Source: RGZA01 sp964568585 (GTDB taxonomy: Bacteria > Pseudomonadota > Alphaproteobacteria > UBA9219 > RGZA01). Taken from it: 64,000 nt of DNA. Below, one piece after another: positions 16,210 through 24,260 of this stretch (position 1 is its first letter; each line of letters opens with the position of its first letter). The position numbers were made by a program, and so were the translations under genes. The DNA lies in contig CAZMQI010000009.1 of NCBI GenBank assembly GCA_964568585.1, positions 1 through 64,000 on the forward strand. Reading direction: 5' to 3'. The notes under the pieces were generated by a model. The model was given only the letters and a program-made list of their open reading frames with translations, had not been told where the DNA came from and searched no databases.

Positions 16210-17904
16210 ATGCATGGCCTGTTACCCACATCCGCGCGTACCATGAAGCAGGTGGAGATCATCCATACAACGCTAGGCGGCTTGTCGCTGATATGCCTTA
16301 TATTGCTGGTTGGATTGTTGTTGCCTGTGTTCGGATTTGCCCAAATCCATTCCGTGATGATTGCAGGGCTTATTACGGCGGTTGTATGCGTGGGCGTTGG
16401 TACTCTTTATCTAATGAATTACCGCGCCCATAAAATTGTACTGGAACAGGCGCGATTGACTGATGTGTTGATGAACAGTCTGGGGCAGGGGTTTCTTACC
16501 TTCGATGCAAAGGGCATCTGCGGCCCTGCCTATTCGCAGGCCTGCCGTACACTGTTGCAATCTGATGAAATTGTCGGCAAGCAAATCGCCAATTTATTGA
16601 ATGTCAGCGAGGAAGGTCGCCCCGATTTCTATGAATGGCTTGGCGTACTATATATGCCTGACCATGCGCTCAGTTTTGAGGATGCAGTGCGTTTTCTACC
16701 TGACCAGTTACAGCATGATGATGGGCGGGTCATCGAACTAGCTTACCGCGCAGTACGCGATAAGCAAAAACGATTGGTATGCATCGTATTGATTGCAACG
16801 GATAAGACCGAAGAAAAAGACGCGCAAAAACGTGTGGACAGCGAACGCCAGTTCGTCGCCATGGTGTGCGCCATCTTCTCGGAAAAGCAAAGCTTCCTTT
16901 TGACGATGACGGAAATCAAAGAGATGCTCGAACGCTTACTGCGTATTGATGACAGCTTGTTCAGCCCGGAATTCTTCCGCGATGTGCATACCATCAAAGG
17001 TGCGGCGATGCATTTCAAGATGGAAGTGCTTGGCGAAAAATTGCACGGACTTGAGAATACTTTGCGCCAGGCGCAAAGTACGGCTGCCGAAATGGGTATC
17101 AGTGCGGAATTGAAGGATGCGTTATCGCAGCACCGTGCGGAAGCACAATTAGAATATGGCCGCATTCAAAAAGCATTACGCGCAATATTGGGTGATGAGA
17201 ATAGCGAATTACAGGGCATCATCGAAGTCGATGAAGACAGCCTGTATGATTTCGGCAAGCTGTTGAAGCAGCATAACGTATCGCCGGATATATATTACGC
17301 GTATCAGAATAACCTGCTATCCGTGCCACTATTCACATTGCTCAAATCACTGGATAGGCAGATGTTGCCACTGGCTGAAAAGCTGGAGAAGAAAGTAAAA
17401 CCGATTATCTTCAAAGGCGAAACAGTACGCATGCCCGCCAAGCCATTGCAGCATTTACTGATGGCGCTGACGCATGTTGTGCATAACATTATTGATCATG
17501 GCATCGAAGCTCCCATCACCCGCATGGCCAAGGGCAAAGACCCGCAAGGTCAAGTGACAATCACCGTTTCGAAAACGCTTGATAATGAAAACCGTAAATG
17601 GGTGGAGATTGTGATTGCTGATGATGGTGCGGGCATCGACCCGAACCGTGTGCGTCAGAAATTGATGAATGCGGATCCCGAAGGCACATGGCGTTTTGAT
17701 GACGATGAAAGTATCATCCAGCAATTGATGACCCATGAAGTATCCACACGTGATGAAGTTAGCATGCTTTCCGGCCGAGGTGCTGGTATGTCGGCCGTGT
17801 ACCAGGAAGTGTTGCATTTGAACGGTCAAGTGTTGCTCCGGTCGGAAATGCATAAGGGCACGCGCCTGATTATCCGTTTGCCTGATATCCAGCCTGCCGG
17901 CTGA
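16210..17904 (+). CDS. Membrane-anchored CheA-like HPt histidine kinase
   Basis: 564 residues. Two transmembrane helices at about 22-44 and 48-70 with almost no periplasmic loop, a PAS-like region (about 80-200, TDVLMNSLGQGFLTFDAKG), an HPt domain with phospho-His H260 in VHTIKGAAMHF, and a CheA-type ATPase domain with N-box around H425-N426, G1 DDGAGI (472-476) and G2 GRGAGM (522-527). There is no dimerisation H-box and no CheW-like domain. The phosphoryl group should go from H260 to the upstream receiver. The input signal is unknown, possibly intracellular or membrane-borne. Confidence 0.85.
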   Translation: MHGLLPTSARTMKQVEIIHTTLGGLSLICLILLVGLLLPVFGFAQIHSVMIAGLITAVVCVGVGTLYLMNYRAHKIVLEQARLTDVLMNSLGQGFLTFDAKGICGPAYSQACRTLLQSDEIVGKQIANLLNVSEEGRPDFYEWLGVLYMPDHALSFEDAVRFLPDQLQHDDGRVIELAYRAVRDKQKRLVCIVLIATDKTEEKDAQKRVDSERQFVAMVCAIFSEKQSFLLTMTEIKEMLERLLRIDDSLFSPEFFRDVHTIKGAAMHFKMEVLGEKLHGLENTLRQAQSTAAEMGISAELKDALSQHRAEAQLEYGRIQKALRAILGDENSELQGIIEVDEDSLYDFGKLLKQHNVSPDIYYAYQNNLLSVPLFTLLKSLDRQMLPLAEKLEKKVKPIIFKGETVRMPAKPLQHLLMALTHVVHNIIDHGIEAPITRMAKGKDPQGQVTITVSKTLDNENRKWVEIVIADDGAGIDPNRVRQKLMNADPEGTWRFDDDESIIQQLMTHEVSTRDEVSMLSGRGAGMSAVYQEVLHLNGQVLLRSEMHKGTRLIIRLPDIQPAG

Positions 17905-17905
17905 T

Positions 17906-17928
17906 GGCGGCCTAAAACTGCCCTTTTT
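17906..17928 (+). terminator. Candidate terminator after the signalling cassette
   Basis: GGCGG (17906-17910) pairs with CTGCC (17918-17922, one G-U pair) around CCTAAAA, then C and five T. The stem is short; a second small hairpin (17890-17903, CAGCC/GGCTG) overlaps the end of the kinase gene. Confidence 0.4.
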
Positions 17929-18109
17929 CAATATATATAAGGTATAACGGCTGAAAGCAGCGTCTTCAGGCAAGCCGGTTCCGCAAATATCCTTTAAAAT
18001 CAACATGGTCATGGATAGCCAAGCATTAAAGATAGGTTAAAGCTTACCCTTGACTCAACCCTGTCAAGGCCTTACTTTCCGCCCACAATTTTCTGGGATT
18101 GGCGTGACG

Positions 18110-18137
18110 TTTAAGACGTTTTTTTCAGGAATATAGT
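18110..18137 (+). promoter_or_regulatory. Candidate promoter region of the rpsM operon
   Basis: The 347-base gap 17905-18251 holds the candidate kinase terminator and then promoter-like elements: TTTAAG (18110-18115), 16-base spacer, TATAGT (18132-18137), and upstream TTGACT (18050-18055), 17-base spacer, TACTTT (18073-18078). Some promoter is expected here because the alpha operon is cut off from secY-adk by the inserted block. I saw no other gene in the gap. Confidence 0.4.
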
Positions 18138-18251
18138 TTTTACAAAAAAGCGCAACCGACTGGATGTGCCTGATTAAAGGGCGGATTTGGTGCGGCTTTT
18201 TTTGTTTTTGGTTTTTTGAGTTTTTACTTTTGTTTTCTTGAGGAGAAGCGC

Positions 18252-18632
18252 GTGGCTCGTATTGCTGGTGTCAACATACCTACAAATAAACCGGTATGGA
18301 TTTCGTTACGTTATATTTTCGGTGTAGGCCCATTGCGTGCGCGCCAAATCTGCGATGCGCTTGCTATCCCTGATGCGAAGCGTGTGAACCAACTGAGCGA
18401 TAGCGAAGTTTTGAAAATCCGCGAATTCATTGATGCAAGCTTTAAAGTAGAAGGCGATCTTCGCCGCGATATCGCGATGAACATCAAACGTCTTATGGAT
18501 CTTGGTTGCTACCGCGGGTTGCGTCATCGCAAAGGATTGCCGGTTCGTGGTCAACGTACGCACACCAATGCGCGCACACGCAAGGGGCCTGCTAAACCAA
18601 TCGCTGGTAAGAAGATTGCCACCAAGAAATAA
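18252..18632 (+). CDS. rpsM: 30S ribosomal protein S13
   Basis: 126 residues from GTG 18252, which follows GAGGAGAAGC; upstream in-frame starts would add residues unlike S13 before VARIAGVNIPTNK. GCYRGLRHRKGLPVRGQRTHTNARTRKGPAK is the diagnostic C-terminal block reaching the P-site tRNA. First gene of the alpha operon; S13 contacts S19 in the 30S head. Confidence 0.97.
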   Translation: MARIAGVNIPTNKPVWISLRYIFGVGPLRARQICDALAIPDAKRVNQLSDSEVLKIREFIDASFKVEGDLRRDIAMNIKRLMDLGCYRGLRHRKGLPVRGQRTHTNARTRKGPAKPIAGKKIATKK

Positions 18633-18672
18633 CGCATAAAATAATTAGTTTTACTATTTAAAGGATACGAAC

Positions 18673-19119
18673 ATGGCTGAACCAAAAAAAGCTCCTGCAA
18701 AAAAAGAAGGCGATAAAGCCTCCGCCAAAGGAGCGGCAGGTGCGCCACGTACCAAGCGCAAAGAACGCAAGAATATTGCCGTTGGTATTGCCAAGGTGAA
18801 CTCCACCTTCAATAACACGCTGATTACCATCAGCGATGGCCAAGGCAACACCATTGCATGGTCATCATCGGGCGTTGTGGGTTTCAAAGGCTCACGCCGT
18901 TCAACCCCATATGCTGCACAGATGGCTGCTGAAGACGCAGGCAAAAAAGCATTGGAACATGGCATGCGTTCACTTGAAGTAGAAGTGAAGGGCCCTGGTG
19001 CTGGCCGTGAGTCAGCATTGCGTGCATTGCAGTCGGTTGGCTTTGTGATTACGTCCATCAAGGACGTGACGCCAATCCCACACAATGGCGTGCGCCCACC
19101 AAAACGTCGCCGCGTATAA
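18673..19119 (+). CDS. rpsK: 30S ribosomal protein S11
   Basis: 148 residues, about 20 more than usual owing to a Lys/Ala/Pro-rich N-terminal extension (AEPKKAPAKKEGDKASAKG). The core NIAVGIAKVNSTFNNTLITISDGQGNTIAWSSSG and the ending DVTPIPHNGVRPPKRRRV are canonical. Platform protein of the 30S subunit. Confidence 0.97.
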   Translation: MAEPKKAPAKKEGDKASAKGAAGAPRTKRKERKNIAVGIAKVNSTFNNTLITISDGQGNTIAWSSSGVVGFKGSRRSTPYAAQMAAEDAGKKALEHGMRSLEVEVKGPGAGRESALRALQSVGFVITSIKDVTPIPHNGVRPPKRRRV

Positions 19120-19186
19120 TCCGCGAGAACGTTAGGCGTTGAAGTTTTTGTTTTCTAATTAAACCCTTGACCAGAGGAATATACGA

Positions 19187-20209
19187 ATGTCGCAGATGCT
19201 GCAGAAAAACTGGAAGCAACTTATCCAAGCTAACAAGCAAATCGGTCAAAGCGTTGATTTGACCCGTTTCGCGACCTTGGTTGCAGAACCATTGGAACGC
19301 GGTTTTGGTACCACGCTCGGTAACGCATTGCGCCGCGTGTTGTTGTCATCGCTGCAAGGTGCTGCTGTAACCTCCATCCAGATTGATGGTGTGTTGCACG
19401 AGTTTTCCTCCATCCCTGGTGTACGTGAAGACGTAACCGATATCGTTCTCAACATTAAGTCGCTTGCACTTCGTATGCACAGCGAAGGCCCACGCAAGAT
19501 GCGCCTTTCTGCTGAAGGCCCTGGCGAAGTTCGTGCAAAAGCTATCCAAACCGGTTCTGAAATTGAAATCATGAACCCTGAATTGGTTATCTGCACGCTT
19601 GATAATGGTGCGAAGCTCAACATCGAATTCACCGTTGAAACCGGCAAGGGTTATGTTCCTGCTTCACAAAACCGCAAGGAAGATTCACCAATCGGTTTAA
19701 TCCCCATCGACAGCCTGTACTCCCCAGCGCGCAAGGTTTCCTTCAAAGTGGAAAACAGCCGCGTGGGCCAAGTCACTGACTATGACAAGCTTTCACTTCA
19801 AGTTGAAACCAATGGCGCGATTGCTCCAGAAGATGCAGTGGCAATCGCCGCACGCATCTTGCAAGACCAGTTGCAATTGTTCATCAACTTCGAAGAACCA
19901 AAAGCACACATTGCTGAAGCGGTTAAAGATGAATTCCCATTCAACAAGAATTTGCTGCGCCGCGTGGACGAACTCGAACTCTCCGTTCGTTCTGCCAACT
20001 GCCTCAAGAACGACAACATCATCTACATCGGTGATTTGGTTCAAAAGTCAGAAGCAGAAATGCTCCGCACGCCAAACTTTGGCCGCAAGAGCTTGAACGA
20101 AATCAAGGAAGTGCTCGCACAAATGGGCCTCACCTTGGGTATGGAAGTGGCTGGTTGGCCGCCTGAAAACATCGACGAATTACTCAAGAAGATGGAAGAA
20201 CCATACTAA
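19187..20209 (+). CDS. rpoA: RNA polymerase alpha subunit
   Basis: 340 residues: N-terminal dimerisation domain (PLERGFGTTLGNALRRVLLSSLQGAAVTSIQIDGV) that nucleates the polymerase, a linker, and the C-terminal domain (ELELSVRSANCLKNDNIIYIGDLVQKSEAEMLRTPNFGRKSLNEIKEVL) that contacts UP elements and activators. An AGAGGAATATACG leader precedes the ATG. Normal length and place in the alpha operon. Confidence 0.98.
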   Translation: MSQMLQKNWKQLIQANKQIGQSVDLTRFATLVAEPLERGFGTTLGNALRRVLLSSLQGAAVTSIQIDGVLHEFSSIPGVREDVTDIVLNIKSLALRMHSEGPRKMRLSAEGPGEVRAKAIQTGSEIEIMNPELVICTLDNGAKLNIEFTVETGKGYVPASQNRKEDSPIGLIPIDSLYSPARKVSFKVENSRVGQVTDYDKLSLQVETNGAIAPEDAVAIAARILQDQLQLFINFEEPKAHIAEAVKDEFPFNKNLLRRVDELELSVRSANCLKNDNIIYIGDLVQKSEAEMLRTPNFGRKSLNEIKEVLAQMGLTLGMEVAGWPPENIDELLKKMEEPY

Positions 20210-20227
20210 GCACCTAAATACAACAAC

Positions 20228-20319
20228 GGATCATGGTGATCCACTGGCTCTGTACCGAGCAATAAAAGGGCAGCGCTAACCACAATCGGTCTCCACACTT
20301 TGTTATGAAACAGGTGGAG
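20228..20319 (+). other. Hairpins in the rpoA-rplQ spacer
   Basis: GGATCA (20228-20233) pairs with TGATCC (20237-20242), and CTCCAC (20291-20296) pairs with GTGGAG (20314-20319) shortly before the rplQ SD (GGAAG). The second hairpin could affect ribosome access to rplQ. No T-run follows either, so neither looks like a terminator. Confidence 0.35.
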
Positions 20320-20345
20320 CCAAGCGAAGAAAAAGGAAGTGTACT

Positions 20346-20780
20346 ATGCGTCACGGAATGTCAGGTCGTAAACTCAACCGCACAGCAAGCCATCGCAAAG
20401 CGATGTTCTCGAACATGGCTTCAAGCTTGATTAAGCATGAACAAATCAAAACAACGCTTCCGAAGGCTAAAGAACTTCGCACGGTTGTTGATCGTCTTAT
20501 CACTTTGGGTAAAAAAGGTGGCCTTGCAAATCGCCGCCGTGCATTCGCCCAATTGCGTGATGAAGCGATGGTCGCCAAGCTATTCGATACCATTGCAACC
20601 CGTTATGCAAAACGCGCTGGTGGTTACACCCGCGTACTTAAAGCTGGTTTCCGTCATGGCGATGCTGCGGCAGTTGCCATCATCGAACTGGTTGATCGCG
20701 ACGTATCCGCTAAGGGTAAGGATAGCGGTCCAAAGCAGAACGAAGAACAACTTGATACCACGTCTGAAAAGGCTGCGTAA
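20346..20780 (+). CDS. rplQ: 50S ribosomal protein L17
   Basis: 144 residues. MRHGMSGRKLNRTASHRKAMFSNMASSLIKHEQIKTTLPKAKELR is the family signature; GYTRVLKAGFRHGDAAAVAIIELVDRD follows, then a charged tail. Last gene of the alpha operon. The next start codon lies only 1 base after its TAA, suggesting cotranscription with the small lipoprotein. Confidence 0.97.
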   Translation: MRHGMSGRKLNRTASHRKAMFSNMASSLIKHEQIKTTLPKAKELRTVVDRLITLGKKGGLANRRRAFAQLRDEAMVAKLFDTIATRYAKRAGGYTRVLKAGFRHGDAAAVAIIELVDRDVSAKGKDSGPKQNEEQLDTTSEKAA

Positions 20781-20781
20781 T

Positions 20782-21093
20782 ATGCAAGGTCAAGCAAACG
20801 AACGGAGCAACAGTTTATCCGTTCTTTGCTTGATGCTTAGCGCGTGCCTTTTATCAAGCTGCTCCTATTTACGCAGCCCGGATACATCGCCAGATAGCAT
20901 TCCTGTTCCCCGTACTTCCGCTACCACAGATACCAAGCGTGAAGCCTGCGTGCGCGCGTGTAGCAATGAGCGCGATATTTGCGATGCTGGTCCTGAATCA
21001 CGCAATCAAGTATTCGATGCGCCGCAAACCGTTGTGGGTGCGGCCGCTGGTTGTGATCAATCACTCCGCGATTGCCTGCGTTACTGTAAATAG
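20782..21093 (+). CDS. Small cysteine-patterned lipoprotein, unknown function
   Basis: 103 residues from ATG 20782 (rplQ stops at 20780). A hydrophobic N-terminal segment ends in a lipobox-like LSSC at about residues 28-31, so it is probably a secreted lipoprotein. The distal part has six cysteines in a mirror arrangement: C-X3-C-X6-C, 23 residues, C-X6-C-X3-C. Such spacing suggests two disulphide-linked helices. I recognise no family. It could be read as an artefact of rplQ read-through, but the signal sequence and regular cysteines argue for a real gene. Confidence 0.7.
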   Translation: MQGQANERSNSLSVLCLMLSACLLSSCSYLRSPDTSPDSIPVPRTSATTDTKREACVRACSNERDICDAGPESRNQVFDAPQTVVGAAAGCDQSLRDCLRYCK

Positions 21094-21103
21094 GGTTTAA
21101 CAG

Positions 21104-21436
21104 ATGGCGTGGGTCTATCTCATCCTTGCGGGGCTTTGCGAAGTAGGCTGGATTGTCACGCTGAAACTGCATAACGGCTTTTCCAAACTCATCCCCAGTC
21201 TTATTGCGCTGGCCTTCATTTTGGCCAGCCCGTTCTTTGCGTCCCTTGCCATGAAGTCCCTTGGCATCGGTACTGGCTATGCGGTTTGGATTGGCGTGAA
21301 TTGCGTCCTGCTTACACTGCTTAGCATATTCTATTTTAATGAGCCGATTACGTGGCAAAAAATCGCCTGTATTTCACTAATTATCGCAGGCGCGGTCGGC
21401 CTCAAGCTGCTTGAAGTAGACCCGATTAAGTCTTAA
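21104..21436 (+). CDS. Small multidrug resistance family transporter, SugE/Gdx-like
   Basis: 110 residues and four predicted helices, the SMR size. The essential membrane glutamate is E13 in GLCEVGW; LKLHNGFSKLIPS, MKSLGIGTGYAVWIGV and the C-terminal GLKLLE resemble the SugE/Gdx guanidinium-exporter branch more than EmrE. SMR proteins work as dual-topology dimers driven by proton exchange. No guanidine riboswitch-like leader fits in the 10-base gap upstream. Substrate uncertain. Confidence 0.85.
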   Translation: MAWVYLILAGLCEVGWIVTLKLHNGFSKLIPSLIALAFILASPFFASLAMKSLGIGTGYAVWIGVNCVLLTLLSIFYFNEPITWQKIACISLIIAGAVGLKLLEVDPIKS

Positions 21437-21523
21437 ACGCATTTTAATCCGTCAAAATTGTGCCCAACTTCTTGTTCATATCTGGGGCTGCTCTATATTA
21501 AGTCTCATGGATGGAGGCGTTTC

Positions 21524-22948
21524 TTGACCCGTTTGTTTTCAGCGTTGTTTTCACCCCTCGCACTTCTAACATTGTTCATGTTCGTGCAGCCTGCCGCAGC
21601 AGAAGATGCGGTACGCGTGCCCACATCCAAACAAGATATCGCAATCAGTTTTTCGCCTATCATCAAACGCGCAGCACCTGCGGTGGTGAACATTTATACC
21701 CGCACCTTGGTGCGTCAACGCATGATATCGCCATTCATGGATGATCCTATTTTTCGTCAGTTCTTCGGCAATCAGATGCCGCATGGGCTTACCCAGAAAC
21801 GTGTACAGAATTCACTGGGTTCCGGCGTGATGGTTGGTGCGAATGGTATCGTTGTCACCAATAACCATGTGATTGAAGGGGCGGACCAGATTACCGTGGT
21901 GCTTTCCGACCGCCGTGAATTCGAAGCATCGGTCATCACCGATGATAAGCGCAGCGATTTGGCTGTGTTAAAGTTAAAGACCAAGGGCGAGACCTTCCCG
22001 ACGCTTACACTTGCAGATAGTGACGATGCAGAGGTCGGCGATGTGGTATTGGCGATTGGTAATCCATTCGGCGTCGGGCAAACCGTGACCATGGGCATTA
22101 TCTCCGCTGTGGCACGTGCCGCAGAAGTCACCAGCAGTGATTATAATTATTTCATTCAAACCGATGCTGCAATCAATCCAGGCAATTCCGGCGGCGCATT
22201 GGTAACAGTGGATGGCAAGCTGGTGGGCATTCCATCGGCGATATATTCAAAGGATGGCGGTTCGCTTGGCATCGGCTTTGCTATTCCATCCAATCTTGTG
22301 CGTACGGTCATTTCATCAGCCAGTCAAGGCGGCGCGGTGGTGCGTGGCTGGCTTGGCATTTCTGTTCAAACCCTCAACAGTGAAATCGCGCAAAGCATCG
22401 GGCTTAATCATCCGACTGGCGTTATCGTGCGCGAAATGCATAAGCAAAGCCCGGCACTTAGCGCAGGTATCAAAGTTGGCGATGTGATTTTAGCAATTAA
22501 TGGCAAGGAAATCACCGATGAAGAAAGCCTTCGTTACCGCACCGCGACCGCTGCCGTAGATACAACGCTGACCTTCACTGTGCTGCGTAAGGGCGAGAAG
22601 CAGGATGTCACCGTGAAAATCGTGCCGCCGCCAAGGGAAGCAACGAAAAGCGAGACAACGCTTTCTGGTGAAACGCCTTTGTCCGGTGCACGCGTAGTCA
22701 ATCCATCTCCTGCCATCACTCAGGATATGGGCTTGCCCGATGATATCGAAGGTGTGATTGTACTTGGCACCAGCAAAGGCAGTGTCGCCGCACGCTTGGG
22801 GCTACAACGCGGAGACGTGATCGTGGGTATCAATAATCAACTAATTAAATCTGTGAGCGATGTGAATGCGGCGTTGAAAATGACGGCATCCGCATGGCGT
22901 CTTAGCATCAATCGAGGCGGCGAAGTCATCACGGTCATAGTGAGATGA
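21524..22948 (+). CDS. degP: Do-family periplasmic serine protease (DegP/HtrA)
   Basis: 474 residues from TTG 21524, chosen because GGAGG lies 6 bases upstream and the product then begins with a clean signal peptide (ending QPAAA). Trypsin-like domain with H115 (TNNHVIEG), D145 (RSDLAVLK) and S222 (NPGNSGGALV), then two PDZ domains. It degrades or refolds misfolded envelope proteins. It overlaps rarA by 4 bases; this degP-rarA pair behind rplQ is common in Alphaproteobacteria. Confidence 0.95.
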   Translation: MTRLFSALFSPLALLTLFMFVQPAAAEDAVRVPTSKQDIAISFSPIIKRAAPAVVNIYTRTLVRQRMISPFMDDPIFRQFFGNQMPHGLTQKRVQNSLGSGVMVGANGIVVTNNHVIEGADQITVVLSDRREFEASVITDDKRSDLAVLKLKTKGETFPTLTLADSDDAEVGDVVLAIGNPFGVGQTVTMGIISAVARAAEVTSSDYNYFIQTDAAINPGNSGGALVTVDGKLVGIPSAIYSKDGGSLGIGFAIPSNLVRTVISSASQGGAVVRGWLGISVQTLNSEIAQSIGLNHPTGVIVREMHKQSPALSAGIKVGDVILAINGKEITDEESLRYRTATAAVDTTLTFTVLRKGEKQDVTVKIVPPPREATKSETTLSGETPLSGARVVNPSPAITQDMGLPDDIEGVIVLGTSKGSVAARLGLQRGDVIVGINNQLIKSVSDVNAALKMTASAWRLSINRGGEVITVIVR

Positions 22949-24258
22949 GCGCGCAAAAAGAAACATCTTTATTCGAAAGCGCAGCGCCAAGACCGTTGGC
23001 AGACAAGCTGCGGCCAACTCAGCTATCCGAAGTTATCGGACAAGACCATTTATTGAAGGATGATGGCATCATCCAGCGTATGGTTGCAGCCAAGCATTTG
23101 TCATCCATCATTTTATGGGGCCCGCCGGGTTGCGGGAAGACCACCATCGCGCGGCTATTGGCCAAAGCAGTTGGACTGAAATTCGAACCCGTATCCGCTG
23201 TCATGTCCGGTGTTGCGGATTTGCGTAAAGTGTTCGAAATCGCCGAAAAAAACCATGCTATGGGCAATGGCACGCTGTTATTCGTGGATGAAATTCACCG
23301 CTTCAACCGCGCCCAGCAGGATGCGTTTTTGCCATATGTTGAAAATGGCACCGTCGTGTTGGTTGGTGCGACCACAGAAAACCCATCATTTGAATTGAAT
23401 GGCGCGTTGTTATCGCGCGCGCAAGTGGTGGTACTGAATCGTTTGGATGATGCGGCGCAGGAAGAATTATTGCAACGCGCAGAAAAGAATGTTGGTACTG
23501 CCTTGTCGCTCACGCTTGAGGCACGCAGCGCATTGATTGGTATGGCAGATGGCGATGGGCGTTATCTATTAGCATTAGCCGAAGATTTATTGGGTGCGCC
23601 GCCGCACGACATTCTGGATACCGCAGCATTGGTCAAGCGGTTACAAAAACGCGCGCCACTTTATGACAAGAAACAGGATAGCCATTACAATTTAATCAGC
23701 GCATTGCATAAATCACTTCGCGGCAGTGATGTGGATGCAGCGCTGTATTGGTTCTTCCGTATGCTGGAAGGCGGAGAGGATGCGAATTACATTGCGCGCC
23801 GTCTTACACGCTTTGCGGTTGAAGATGTTGGTTTGGCAAATCCCGCAGCACTGACGCAAGCGATAGCTGCGTGGCAGGCTTATGAACGCATGGGATCGCC
23901 AGAAGGTGATTTGGCGCTGACGCAATTGGTTATTTATTTGGCAGTTTCCCCGAAATCGAATGCGGCATATATGGCGATGAATACGGCCAAGGCTGCTGCC
24001 ACGCAATACGGCTCCCTCATGCCGCCAAAGCATATCCTGAATGCGCCGACGAAGATGATGAAGGAGCAAGGCTATGGTAAGGATTACGAATACGACCATA
24101 ACGCACCTGATGCTTTTTCGGGACAAAATTATTTCCCAGATGCTATGGTCAGGCAGCAATTTTACCAGCCTTCAGGGCGCGGTCATGAAAAGGATATTGC
24201 AGCGCGACTTGCCGAACTTCATGCGCTGCGACTAGAGCGACAAAAAAAGAAGGAATAA
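22945..24258 (+). CDS. rarA: Replication-associated recombination protein RarA (MgsA), AAA+ ATPase
   Basis: 437 residues. Walker A GPPGCGKT at 59-66, Walker B LLFVDEIHRFN at 111-121, a sensor 1-like GATTENPSFELN, and the C-terminal tetramerisation region typical of MgsA/WRNIP1 (RRLTRFAVEDVGLANPAAL, PKSNAAYMA). It acts at stalled replication forks with SSB. Start overlaps degP (ATGA); nadB follows after 2 bases. Confidence 0.95.
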   Translation: MSAQKETSLFESAAPRPLADKLRPTQLSEVIGQDHLLKDDGIIQRMVAAKHLSSIILWGPPGCGKTTIARLLAKAVGLKFEPVSAVMSGVADLRKVFEIAEKNHAMGNGTLLFVDEIHRFNRAQQDAFLPYVENGTVVLVGATTENPSFELNGALLSRAQVVVLNRLDDAAQEELLQRAEKNVGTALSLTLEARSALIGMADGDGRYLLALAEDLLGAPPHDILDTAALVKRLQKRAPLYDKKQDSHYNLISALHKSLRGSDVDAALYWFFRMLEGGEDANYIARRLTRFAVEDVGLANPAALTQAIAAWQAYERMGSPEGDLALTQLVIYLAVSPKSNAAYMAMNTAKAAATQYGSLMPPKHILNAPTKMMKEQGYGKDYEYDHNAPDAFSGQNYFPDAMVRQQFYQPSGRGHEKDIAARLAELHALRLERQKKKE

Positions 24259-24260
24259 GT

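Noticed and set aside
20437..20781. A longer version of the cysteine-rich lipoprotein starting inside rplQ
   Set aside because: The extra part is rplQ read in another frame; the signal sequence begins only at the ATG at 20782.
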